The position numbers and the translations under genes were made by a program. Positions 52,406-59,917 of a DNA stretch of 63,981 nt are shown here, piece after piece. This stretch comes from Loktanella salsilacus (GTDB taxonomy: Bacteria > Pseudomonadota > Alphaproteobacteria > Rhodobacterales > Rhodobacteraceae), in the NCBI RefSeq assembly GCF_900114485.1, contig NZ_FOTF01000020.1, positions 1 through 63,981 of the forward strand. Reading direction: 5' to 3'. The stretch's first letter is position 1; each line of letters starts with the position of its first letter. Below the pieces are notes generated by a model that was not told the origin of the DNA, made no database searches, and saw only the letters and a program-made list of their open reading frames with translations.

Positions 52406-53584
52406 ATGAATATTAGGCCGATTGAGACAGAAGCGGAGCTCCAGCCCATTCGACACATGGCGGGTCACATCTACGGTACGAACACTGGCAGGTTGTTTCT
52501 TGAGTACATGACAACTGGCCCCGGAGACAGAGTCGAGGGGCGACTTCGCCTAAACGATGATGCCGTGGGATTACTCCAGTTTGATGTGGTCGGAACATTC
52601 AATGGTCAATACTTAAATTTCGACGGGCAACTAAAGCAAAACAAAGCTGAGGGCGGCATTGAGGAAGAAAATGTTGTCGTCTCACTTCAAGCAAACCTTC
52701 AACTCAATGACGGAGGGGCTTTTGGAGGGCGTTGGGAAACAAGCGTTGGCAATGCAGGAACGATGCAGCTCTTCCCGCATGACCACATTGAAAAAACTAG
52801 TTTACCTTATGAACAAGCCTTGGGGCTTCGGCTCCACATTCATAATCGGCAGCTAGGTGTCGTCCGTTTAGCATTCGGAGACATCAAGAGACTCATCGAA
52901 TTTTTACAGGAAAAGCTCCCGGGCAGCACAGTTCTGGTTAACCACAGCGCACTAGGCAATTCTGAGAAGGAGGCTGGCCAAACAACTCTCGCACCTGAAT
53001 TCCTCGCGAGTGCGGCGGAATTGGGAATACTTCAACAGATGAGATTGGATGCTCGTTCCCAAGGGCCTGACGGACTGGATCGAACCGTTACTATCGAGCT
53101 TGGCCGCTATGAAAAGAATGAGATAAGGGTCGCTGGGGGTGACGAAGTCTGGGTCACGGGGGTCCTTGAGGCGGTCAACGCTCAACTCGCTGACAAGCAG
53201 TCGAAGGTTGCAACACTTTACCGCAAACACGGCTCATTGCTTAACACCGGAGTATTCTTGGCTCTTCTAATTTGGCTTCCCGGAGTCCCCGGCGTAGTTA
53301 ATCGATTGTACGTCACCGTTATTGCCATGATCGCTATGTTGGTTCTGCTGCGAGTTCATCAAACGACCGTTCCCCTAGCGCAAATCCGTTTGGCTCAGGC
53401 CCAAAGATCGTTTCTCGACGAAGTATGGCCGGGCCTCGCTACAGGTGTTTTGACTGCTCTTGCGCTTGGTGTAGCCACTACCCTTCTTGCGTTCGTCGAT
53501 GCTGACAGCTTGTTTTCGGGATTGTCGAAGTTGCTCAGATTGATTTCTGGGAGTGAGGGCGAGACCGGGGGGGCGGTCGAATGA
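52406..53584 (+). CDS. Unknown membrane protein with a beta-rich N-terminal domain
   Basis: A 392-residue protein I cannot place in a family. Residues 1-130 look like a soluble beta-rich domain (GRLFLEYMTTGPGDRVEG, VGLLQFDVVGTFNGQYLNFD, ENVVVSLQANLQL). Residues 130-270 are mixed and include a helix-rich part. Three hydrophobic helices lie at about 278-299, 302-317 and 344-364, the last two separated by an amphipathic linker (QIRLAQAQRSFLDEVW). There is no signal peptide, so the N-terminal domain is probably cytoplasmic. It stands alone between the serine recombinase and the integrase, the usual cargo position in such islands, and could be a defence or exclusion protein. That role is speculation from position and architecture. 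Confidence 0.6.
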   Translation: MNIRPIETEAELQPIRHMAGHIYGTNTGRLFLEYMTTGPGDRVEGRLRLNDDAVGLLQFDVVGTFNGQYLNFDGQLKQNKAEGGIEEENVVVSLQANLQLNDGGAFGGRWETSVGNAGTMQLFPHDHIEKTSLPYEQALGLRLHIHNRQLGVVRLAFGDIKRLIEFLQEKLPGSTVLVNHSALGNSEKEAGQTTLAPEFLASAAELGILQQMRLDARSQGPDGLDRTVTIELGRYEKNEIRVAGGDEVWVTGVLEAVNAQLADKQSKVATLYRKHGSLLNTGVFLALLIWLPGVPGVVNRLYVTVIAMIAMLVLLRVHQTTVPLAQIRLAQAQRSFLDEVWPGLATGVLTALALGVATTLLAFVDADSLFSGLSKLLRLISGSEGETGGAVE

Positions 53585-53704
53585 CTTTAATAGACAGGCA
53601 GATCTTCGACAAGGTAGTGAGAAGTGAGCTTGCTTCGAAGTAGTTACAAAACCTTCGCCATCCATTTGGCTAACAATTTGTGTTTTGACGGACCAGTTCA
53701 TGCG

Positions 53705-55096
53705 TCACGGGAATAGCGAAAAGCCTTCGCTGATCAGTTGCCCCCAAATTCTCTCCTGCATCGGCGCAAGCTGTTCAAGAAGCCTGCCGTGGTCGTAGAC
53801 CTTGTCGGACCGTTTCTCGCCGGACCAACCACCAAGATCATCAATGTCTGCCTGTGGGATGTCAGCGCGGCGGGCGGCGGTCCGCCATGTGTGACGTAGG
53901 CAATGAAACGTAAGCCTGCCGTCAGTTTCCCGTCCAAGCCGTTTGCGGCGGTAGTGAGTGAACCACTGGGATAGCGCTGCGGCCTTGCCACTTGCGGGCC
54001 TGATGGGCCATTCAGGGAAAACGCGGCCTGTCGCTGCATGTTCTGCGATCCTATTGGCGATGATGGCTCGCGCGGCAGGAACAATCGGAACAATCCTCCG
54101 AGCATTCTTGGTCTTTCCCTTCGCTACCACGAAGTATTCCGCGCCGGGGGCCACGTCAGCTACCTTAAGGATTGCAATCTCGTCGCACCGGCAGCCTGTC
54201 GCTAGCGCTAGGCGCAGCAGATCACCTCCACGATCACCAATCGGCAGGGGGTCTACGAGCGCTTGGAACTCTTCTGGCCGGAACGTGTCGCGAGATACCG
54301 CGTCATCAGCTCTTTGCTGCGGAATAGGGCGGGGAAGATCCCAGACCGAAGAGGCGTCAGGTGCAATGAAGTCAAATTGTTCCGCCCATGCCCACAAGCC
54401 CCTGAGCATAGTCACTTGTTTGTCAATTGAGCCACGAGACAAGCCGTTTGGGGCGCGAACCGTCCTCACATCACGCAAGAAGACGCGAATGAACGCCCGC
54501 ACATCATTGGCGCTCACGTCAGCTAACGACAACGTATCGTCGGTGTCTCCCATGAATTCCTTCAGGTAGCCAACGGCAGTACGAAGGGCGGCTACAGTTG
54601 TCGGCGCGAGGACCTTGAGGCCTGCCTTTGAATTGGGGCTGCGGTCTTGGATGCACCGCTCAACAGCATCGGAAAGCAAGATGCCGTCACCCAAGGCTAC
54701 TTTCGCGAAAGACTTGAGTTGAGTGAGGGCGACGCCTCTCTGCTCGGCGGCGTAGAGAATGTCGGACAGGCCGCCTTCCATCGCTTCAACTTTATCGTAG
54801 TTACCGGGGGCGTGCCTAAGCTTGGCTATGTCGGCCCGAATTTCTCGCGCGGTGTCAGCAGAGAACTTGCCTGCATCTGTAACGCCAAGCTGAAGCTGTC
54901 TGATCTTTCCTAGAACTAAGTCGCGCTTCTGACGGGCTTCAGCTCTCTGGCGTGTGCTTAGGCCGTGTTTGATCTCTTTGCCGAACGGCTTGTCAGTCCA
55001 AGGACAGAGAACGCCCACAAGTTCAGGTGGCGTTACCATCCGAAAAACAAAGCCAGCGCCACGTGGTTGGGTGAGGTATCGCATGTCGTCGTCCAT
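53705..55096 (-). CDS. Tyrosine-type site-specific integrase of the element
   Basis: Phage-type integrase of 463 residues. An N-terminal DNA-binding part and SAM-like core-binding domain (about 150-255, LSLADVSANDVRAFIRVFL) are followed by the catalytic domain: Arg in LALATGCRCDEIAILK, the Lys-bearing hairpin VVAKGKTKNARRIVPI, the box FHCLRHTW (H-x-x-R), a further box GGWSGEKRSD, and the Tyr nucleophile in KVYDHG. All key residues are present, so it should be active. Its 5' end is 78 bp from the tRNA-Cys 3' end, as is usual when an integrase targets the adjacent tRNA. Start choice between 55096 and 55084 is uncertain; neither has a strong ribosome site. Confidence 0.9.
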   Translation of the reverse strand: MDDDMRYLTQPRGAGFVFRMVTPPELVGVLCPWTDKPFGKEIKHGLSTRQRAEARQKRDLVLGKIRQLQLGVTDAGKFSADTAREIRADIAKLRHAPGNYDKVEAMEGGLSDILYAAEQRGVALTQLKSFAKVALGDGILLSDAVERCIQDRSPNSKAGLKVLAPTTVAALRTAVGYLKEFMGDTDDTLSLADVSANDVRAFIRVFLRDVRTVRAPNGLSRGSIDKQVTMLRGLWAWAEQFDFIAPDASSVWDLPRPIPQQRADDAVSRDTFRPEEFQALVDPLPIGDRGGDLLRLALATGCRCDEIAILKVADVAPGAEYFVVAKGKTKNARRIVPIVPAARAIIANRIAEHAATGRVFPEWPIRPASGKAAALSQWFTHYRRKRLGRETDGRLTFHCLRHTWRTAARRADIPQADIDDLGGWSGEKRSDKVYDHGRLLEQLAPMQERIWGQLISEGFSLFP

Positions 55097-55173
55097 AACT
55101 GTGGTACGTAACGGACAACAGAACGACGGACAACATCATGAAAATCTTAGACTAAGCAATGGCTTAGATAAAG

Positions 55174-55191
55174 TGGAGGCGAGTACCGGAA
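55174..55191 (-). repeat. Right attachment-site copy, 3' end of tRNA-Cys
   Basis: TGGAGGCGAGTACCGGAA on the plus strand, which is the CCA end, discriminator, acceptor strand and part of the T-arm of tRNA-Cys. It matches 48740-48757 exactly, so integration leaves the tRNA gene whole. Confidence 0.85.
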
Positions 55192-55247
55192 TCGAACCGG
55201 TCTACACGGATTTGCAATCCGCTGCGTAACCTCTCCGCCAACTCGCC
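55174..55247 (-). tRNA. tRNA-Cys (anticodon GCA)
   Basis: Read on the minus strand, the 74-nt gene starts GGCGAGT and ends ACTCGCC-T-CCA, giving a perfect 7-bp acceptor stem with an encoded CCA. The anticodon arm is GCGGA-TTGCAAA-TCCGT (anticodon GCA, Cys), and the T-arm contains GGTTCGATTCC. The gene is complete and serves as the insertion site of the element on its 3' side. Confidence 0.95.
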
Positions 55248-55319
55248 GCCGGGATAGGGTCTTGTGAGGTGTGACCTATGGTTTTCGGCGGTCCGGTGCA
55301 AGTGCTTTTCGCAAATGGC

Positions 55320-56252
55320 TTAAAGGCCGTCTGCTTCGGCCTGTGTGACGGCTTGGTCGGCCATAGCGCGGATCGCCTCATAGGATGATGCAGCGGCGAT
55401 GAAACGGCCGTTGTGGCAGAATTTGGCACCGGTCACGCCGCTAGCCTCTTCCAAAGCGGCACCTGTCAGTCCGGCCCATGCTGCGGGCAGGTCGGCGCGT
55501 AGATCAAAGCTGTTGGGGTCTTTAGAGATCCCGCCAAGCGTCCAGTCGTCGGTCCCGCGGGGCGTGATGACGAACAGCAGTTGATCGGCACCGGCCTTGA
55601 TCACGGCGGGGCGGAACGGCATGCCCATCGGCAGTTCCAGCACGCGGCCTGTACCAGCGGCGGCGATTGCGTTCATCACCATGTCGTCGGCGCGCAGGCC
55701 TGCGGCGCTGCGGGCGACGCGGGCTTCTAGAAAGGCGCGGGCGATGTTCAGGGCGGCGTGAAAGGCGGCCATGTCGGCCTCTGGTCCGCCTTGGTCAAAG
55801 ACGGGCTTGAGCGTTTCCAGCAGGCTGGGCAGGATCATGCCCGAGAGCGGTCCAGCAACAGAGGGGTTCACGGCACCATTGTCGAGCAGATCAATCGGCA
55901 GCACGAAGCCGGCGTCGATCTTGGCGTGGACGGTTTCAATGTCATGCGCAGGGATGTCGTGGGCGGCAAGGTAATCGCGGCCAAGGTGTTTCCACACCAA
56001 ACCAAAAGAGCTGAACGGCTGGCCATCGTCGCGCAGCGGGGCGTCGCGTTGGTGGTGGTCGAAAAGGCGCAGGTCAGGGTCATACCCGCCGCCGACGTCA
56101 TAAACGATGCGGTCCGGTCCGGGGGTGATCCATGCTGCGTCGCGACTGCGCACGATCTGGGCCTGTGGGAACAGGCGCGTGAGTACAACGCTGGACATGA
56201 GTTCGTCCGCGTGAAAACCGCCGGAATGGGTCACCAAATATGATGTCGTCAT
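55320..56252 (-). CDS. MYG1-family protein (UPF0160)
   Basis: A 310-residue protein of the MYG1 family, DHH-type metal-dependent phosphoesterases/exonucleases. The N-terminus shows VTHSGGFHADELMSSVVLTR and the metal motif LFDHHQRD, followed by SSFGLVWKHLGRDYL. The C-terminus has GAKFCHNGRFIAAASSYE, typical of the family. Eukaryotic MYG1 is a 3'-5' RNA exonuclease of nucleus and mitochondria; the bacterial role is not settled. It lies next to the tRNA-Cys in apparently core chromosome. Confidence 0.85.
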   Translation of the reverse strand: MTTSYLVTHSGGFHADELMSSVVLTRLFPQAQIVRSRDAAWITPGPDRIVYDVGGGYDPDLRLFDHHQRDAPLRDDGQPFSSFGLVWKHLGRDYLAAHDIPAHDIETVHAKIDAGFVLPIDLLDNGAVNPSVAGPLSGMILPSLLETLKPVFDQGGPEADMAAFHAALNIARAFLEARVARSAAGLRADDMVMNAIAAAGTGRVLELPMGMPFRPAVIKAGADQLLFVITPRGTDDWTLGGISKDPNSFDLRADLPAAWAGLTGAALEEASGVTGAKFCHNGRFIAAASSYEAIRAMADQAVTQAEADGL

Positions 56253-56604
56253 GGTAATAGCGCCTTTGATTGTTACCCTCTGAAACCTTTAAACAGTGTC
56301 AAGTTCAACTCGAAATGACGGGTTTTTTGGGGGCCGCGGCATATTTGGCACCCGCTTTAGGGGAGGTGCGTTGGTCGGGGACGGTTTGGCTGAATGGAAA
56401 AATACATTTCAAAAACGCAATGTTTCGCATGCGATACATATTATGTAAAAGAATCGTTTTTTCGAACAAAGGGTTAAGAATTTTTGGGTGGTGCGTTCGC
56501 TGGTAGCTGAACGGTCAGAAATAGTGTGTGGGTGCAATAACAGTAAGCCGGGGGGCGGCACCATGTCGCGGGCCTGCACCAGTGTCGGTTGAAGCGGGCG
56601 TGCG
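56253..56604. other. AT-rich intergenic region
   Basis: About 350 bp between two minus-strand genes. No gene supported. The part 56400-56480 is markedly AT-rich and includes the palindrome TCGCATGCGA; it may carry the promoter of the MYG1-type gene. Confidence 0.35.
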
Positions 56605-57924
56605 TTACCGCGCAAGGACCAGTTCTGCCTTAAGCCCGCCCAGCGTGTCGCTAGCCGACAGACGCAACACTCCGCCGTGGCTGCGGGCGATATCGGCGAC
56701 AATCGCAAGGCCAAGGCCGACGCCTGCGCCCTTGTCTTGATTACGCGCAGCATCAAGGCGGGTGAAAGGGCGGATCGCGTCGTCGTGCTGATCCGCAGGA
56801 ATGCCGGGGCCGTCGTCTTCGACAACGTAGCGGATCGCGCGGTCGGTGACATGGACGGCGATATGCGCTTTGTTGCCGTAACGCAGGGCATTGCCGACAA
56901 GGTTGTCCAGCGCGCGGCGGATTGCGGCGGGGCGCATCGGGATGGTGACCTGCGGGCCGCTGCCGGGTTGCAGCGTGACCGCAAGGCCGATGCGGGTGAA
57001 GTCAGCGACCAGATCGCGGACGATACCGGCCGGATCGACCCGTTCCATCGCGTCGCCAGCGTCAGAGCGGGCGAAGTCAAGGAAGCTGTCCAGCAGGCGC
57101 TGCATTTCGTCGACGTCGCGCGTTAGCGGCTCTGCCTCTTCGTCGTCGAGCAGGGATAGGCCAAGGCGCAGGCGGGTCAGGGGGGTGCGCAGGTCGTGGC
57201 TGACGCCAGACAGCATCATGGTGCGCTGCTGGATCTGCCGCTCTAGCCGGTTACGCATATCGAGGAACGCCATGCCGGCGGCCCGCACCTCTGCCGCGCC
57301 GCCGGGGTGGTAGGGCGTGATGCGGCCTTTGCCGTAATCGGCGGCGGCGCGGGCCATACGGGTGATGGGGCGCAGTTGGTTCCGCAGAAAGATGTAAGAA
57401 ATCGCGGTGAGCACGGCGCCGAGCACGACCATAATGACGAGCAACTGATGCGGGTTCGAGGCAGAGAGCCGCGTGCGGGAAATATCGACGGACATCGGGC
57501 CTTGTTCGGTCGCGATCCAGACAGTCACGCGGCGGCGGTCCGCCATAGAGACGGCCCCGATTTGCGGCACAGCCTCGCGCAGGCGGATGGCCACGGTACG
57601 CCCGGTAAAGTCGAACCATTGCCGGTCACTAACGATATCGGGGATGTCGTAGGGCCATGAGACTGCAAGCTCTAACGGCAGGGCGACGGCATTGACCGAT
57701 GTGATGGCGGCCTCGCGATTTGGGGCGGCATCGGCCAGATCCCGCAGATAGCGCAGGTCGATCGCGACGGCGGCGGTCATCTGGCGGGTGACGCCTTCGA
57801 AATGGCGTTGGATGAAGACGATCGACACCAGCAGCTGCAAGCTGAGGACGGGCAGGATCAAGATGATCAGTGCGCGCGTATAAAGACCGCGCGGCATGTA
57901 GCGTTTGAGCCATTGGAAGAACAT
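56605..57924 (-). CDS. EnvZ-like sensor histidine kinase
   Basis: Membrane-bound histidine kinase of 439 residues. A first helix (ALIILILPVLSLQLLVSIVF) is followed by a periplasmic loop of about 110 residues, a second helix (LLVIMVVLGAVLTAISYIFL), a HAMP domain (LRPITRMARAAADYGKGRIT), the HisKA H-box GVSHDLRTPLTRLRLGLSLL, and HATPase boxes VGNALRYGNKA, VEDDGPGIPADQ and GAGVGLGLAIVADIARSHGG. The pattern is that of EnvZ/RegB-type osmosensors. The ATG at 57924 has AGGA 8 bases upstream; 57930 is the alternative. The usual ompR partner is absent on both sides, so the partner must be encoded elsewhere. Confidence 0.87.
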   Translation of the reverse strand: MFFQWLKRYMPRGLYTRALIILILPVLSLQLLVSIVFIQRHFEGVTRQMTAAVAIDLRYLRDLADAAPNREAAITSVNAVALPLELAVSWPYDIPDIVSDRQWFDFTGRTVAIRLREAVPQIGAVSMADRRRVTVWIATEQGPMSVDISRTRLSASNPHQLLVIMVVLGAVLTAISYIFLRNQLRPITRMARAAADYGKGRITPYHPGGAAEVRAAGMAFLDMRNRLERQIQQRTMMLSGVSHDLRTPLTRLRLGLSLLDDEEAEPLTRDVDEMQRLLDSFLDFARSDAGDAMERVDPAGIVRDLVADFTRIGLAVTLQPGSGPQVTIPMRPAAIRRALDNLVGNALRYGNKAHIAVHVTDRAIRYVVEDDGPGIPADQHDDAIRPFTRLDAARNQDKGAGVGLGLAIVADIARSHGGVLRLSASDTLGGLKAELVLAR

Positions 57925-57963
57925 GTGCATGATCCTAGCGAGTGCGAAGCGGAAGGCAAAGCG

Positions 57964-58863
57964 ATGGATGAGTTTGACCCAAGGCCGGGTGTGGCAGAGC
58001 AGATTGCGCCGGGGCTGCGGCGCGTGTTGGCCCCCAACCCGTCAGCGATGACGTGGCGCGGCACGAATACCTATGTTTTGGGGCAAGGGCAGGTCACGGT
58101 GATCGATCCCGGCCCAGATGATGCCGCGCATCTGGCAGCGCTGTTGCAGGCGACGGCGGGCGACGTCGTCAGCCATATCGTCGTGACGCATTCGCATCTG
58201 GACCATTCGCCGCTCGCTGCACGGCTAGCAGCGCAGACCGGCGCGCAGGTTTGGGCGTTTGGCGATTCGCATAGCGGTCGATCAGCTGTGATGCAGGGGC
58301 TGGTGGACAGCGGTTATGACGGCGGGGGCGAGGGGATTGATCTGCACTTTGCGCCAGACAGGATCGTGAGTGATGGTGATGCGATCGACACGCCTGCGGG
58401 TGCGCTGCGGGTGCTGCATACGCCGGGGCATATGGGCAATCATATTTGTCTGCGCTGGGGGGATGCGGTGTTTTCCGGTGATCTGGTCATGGGGTGGGCG
58501 ACGTCGCTGGTGTCGCCCCCTGATGGCGATATCAGCGATTTTCTGACGTCTTGTGCCAAGCTGCGTGCTGATGGCGCGGCTGTGCTGTATCCGGGGCACG
58601 GCGCGCCGGTGACGGAGCCTGCGGCGCGGATCGACTGGCTGATCGCGCACCGGATGGAGCGGCGGGCGCAGGTTTTGGCAGCGCTAACGACGCCGCGTGA
58701 CGTGGCCGGGCTGACGGCGGCGATTTATACCGACGTTGCCCCGGCGCTGTGGCCGATTGCGGCGCGCAATGTCTTTGCGCAGTTGATCGAACTGGTAGGC
58801 GCGGGGTTGGTGACGGCCCAGCCTGCGTTGACGGCAGGGGCGGTGTTCGCGCGCGCGCCCTAG
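57964..58863 (+). CDS. Metallo-beta-lactamase-fold hydrolase
   Basis: MBL-fold protein of 299 residues, cytoplasmic. Metal ligands are visible: VVTHSHLDHSPLA (HxHxDH), LHTPGHMGNHICL (His), FSGDLVMGW (Asp) and YPGHGAPV (His). The N-terminus APNPSAMTWRGTNTYVLGQG and the C-terminal helical region resemble the glyoxalase-II-like/LACTB2 subgroup. The ATG at 57964 is preceded by GGAAGG. It starts 39 bp from the divergent kinase gene, so the two share a promoter region. Substrate unknown. Confidence 0.85.
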   Translation: MDEFDPRPGVAEQIAPGLRRVLAPNPSAMTWRGTNTYVLGQGQVTVIDPGPDDAAHLAALLQATAGDVVSHIVVTHSHLDHSPLAARLAAQTGAQVWAFGDSHSGRSAVMQGLVDSGYDGGGEGIDLHFAPDRIVSDGDAIDTPAGALRVLHTPGHMGNHICLRWGDAVFSGDLVMGWATSLVSPPDGDISDFLTSCAKLRADGAAVLYPGHGAPVTEPAARIDWLIAHRMERRAQVLAALTTPRDVAGLTAAIYTDVAPALWPIAARNVFAQLIELVGAGLVTAQPALTAGAVFARAP

Positions 58864-59000
58864 TCACAGCGCGGCGCCGCGGTCACACGGTTGCGCGAGG
58901 ATGCGCCTTTGCTGTCCGGTTCGGGTGCAAATTGGCTGCGGTGGTGGTATGTGATGAGGGAATGGAGCCTGCGATCAACGTAGGCCCGCCCGAGCAGGAC

Positions 59001-59213
59001 ATGAACATGCAAGCAACTGACAACCGGCCCGCCCGGGACGTCCCGTGGTATCAACTTCGGTCGAGTATCACGATGATAACATTGACGATTGTCGCTGTGG
59101 GTGGCCTTGCCTTGGACTATGTCGCTAATGACCAGACTCCGGTTCCGGGATACCGAATCGTAGAGAACGGCACCATCGTCGGCGGCGCGCGGGACGATTC
59201 CTTTTTGCGCTAG
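59001..59213 (+). CDS. Small single-helix membrane protein
   Basis: A 70-residue product with one transmembrane helix (ITMITLTIVAVGGLALDYVA, about residues 22-43) and a short C-terminal tail (YRIVENGTIVGGARDDSFLR). No family recognised. Starts at 59001 or 58962 are possible; neither has a strong ribosome site. A clear terminator follows 38 bp downstream, which supports a real transcript. Confidence 0.5.
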   Translation: MNMQATDNRPARDVPWYQLRSSITMITLTIVAVGGLALDYVANDQTPVPGYRIVENGTIVGGARDDSFLR

Positions 59214-59250
59214 GGCAACGCGGCGCGGGCGTCGGTTGATCTGAAATTGA

Positions 59251-59283
59251 AAAGCCTGCCGCAGGAACCCTGCGGCAGGCTTT
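59251..59283. terminator. Strong bidirectional terminator
   Basis: A perfect 15-bp stem AAAGCCTGCCGCAGG / CCTGCGGCAGGCTTT with a 3-nt loop, followed by TGTTTGTG on the plus strand and TTCAATTTC on the minus strand. It separates the small membrane-protein gene from the convergent cytochrome gene. Confidence 0.85.
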
Positions 59284-59307
59284 TGTTTGTGTGGTGCTCT
59301 GTCCGGA

Positions 59308-59913
59308 TCAGCCGGCGGGGCAGGCGGCTCCAGTGTCGATCCAGGCCTGCGTCAGTTGTCCAAAGATGTCCTGCGTGCCGGGGGCGGGGGTGCGACCTTC
59401 GCCAGGCTCCCATCCCCAGCCGACCAGACCGTCGGTGGCGTTATGTTCATGCAGTTCGGCCAGCGTGCGATTGCCGTTGCGTTCAGGGTCTTTGATCTGG
59501 TCGCAGATTTCGGCGGCAGACAGGCCGACCCAGCCCATTTCAATCGGCGCAAGCTGCCACGGGCTGTGGCCGGGGATGGAGCCTTCGCCAGTGGTGAAGG
59601 CCACGTTTTCCGCGCCGTGGCAGGTGGAACAGCGCATGCCGGGGGCGCCGAAATCGCCCACGCCGCGCACGACGGGGGGCTGGTGCAGCTGCATGTCGTC
59701 GCCTTGCAGGGGCACATCGCCGACGGGGTGGCAGTTCAGGCAGCGCGGGCTTTCGATGACGACAAACATTTCCTCGAACAGCGCGGCAGAGCGGGCTGCT
59801 TCGTCGGTGATGGAGTCGAATTCATCGGCTGTGCGCAGGCCGTTGACGGTTTCGGCGTAGGCCGGGGCGGCGAAGAGAGCGGCGGCCATGGTGAGTTTGG
59901 TCAGGATGTTCAT
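59308..59913 (-). CDS. Di-haem cytochrome c, partner of a molybdenum hydroxylase
   Basis: Periplasmic protein of 201 residues with a signal peptide ([20 protein letters not shown]) and two haem-binding CxxCH sites, CLNCH and CSTCH, about 40 residues apart. The C-terminus ends in [12 protein letters not shown]. It lies 4 bp after the molybdopterin-subunit gene and would accept electrons from that enzyme and pass them to the respiratory chain. Similar cytochromes accompany isoquinoline oxidoreductase/aldehyde dehydrogenase-type enzymes. Confidence 0.82.
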   Translation of the reverse strand: MNILTKLTMAAALFAAPAYAETVNGLRTADEFDSITDEAARSAALFEEMFVVIESPRCLNCHPVGDVPLQGDDMQLHQPPVVRGVGDFGAPGMRCSTCHGAENVAFTTGEGSIPGHSPWQLAPIEMGWVGLSAAEICDQIKDPERNGNRTLAELHEHNATDGLVGWGWEPGEGRTPAPGTQDIFGQLTQAWIDTGAACPAG

Positions 59914-59917
59914 GGCG

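Larger units (their letters stand above)
48740..55191. mobile_element. Compact integrative element in tRNA-Cys
   Basis: A 6.45-kb element bounded by the 18-bp direct repeat, with a tyrosine integrase gene whose 5' end abuts the tRNA-proximal repeat. Cargo from left to right: Rep-like protein, small secreted protein, ParB-like protein, serine recombinase, three-helix membrane protein, integrase. No phage structural, packaging or conjugation genes are present, so it is not a complete prophage or conjugative element. It could be a satellite, a mobilised plasmid-like island or a reduced remnant. Confidence 0.8.
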
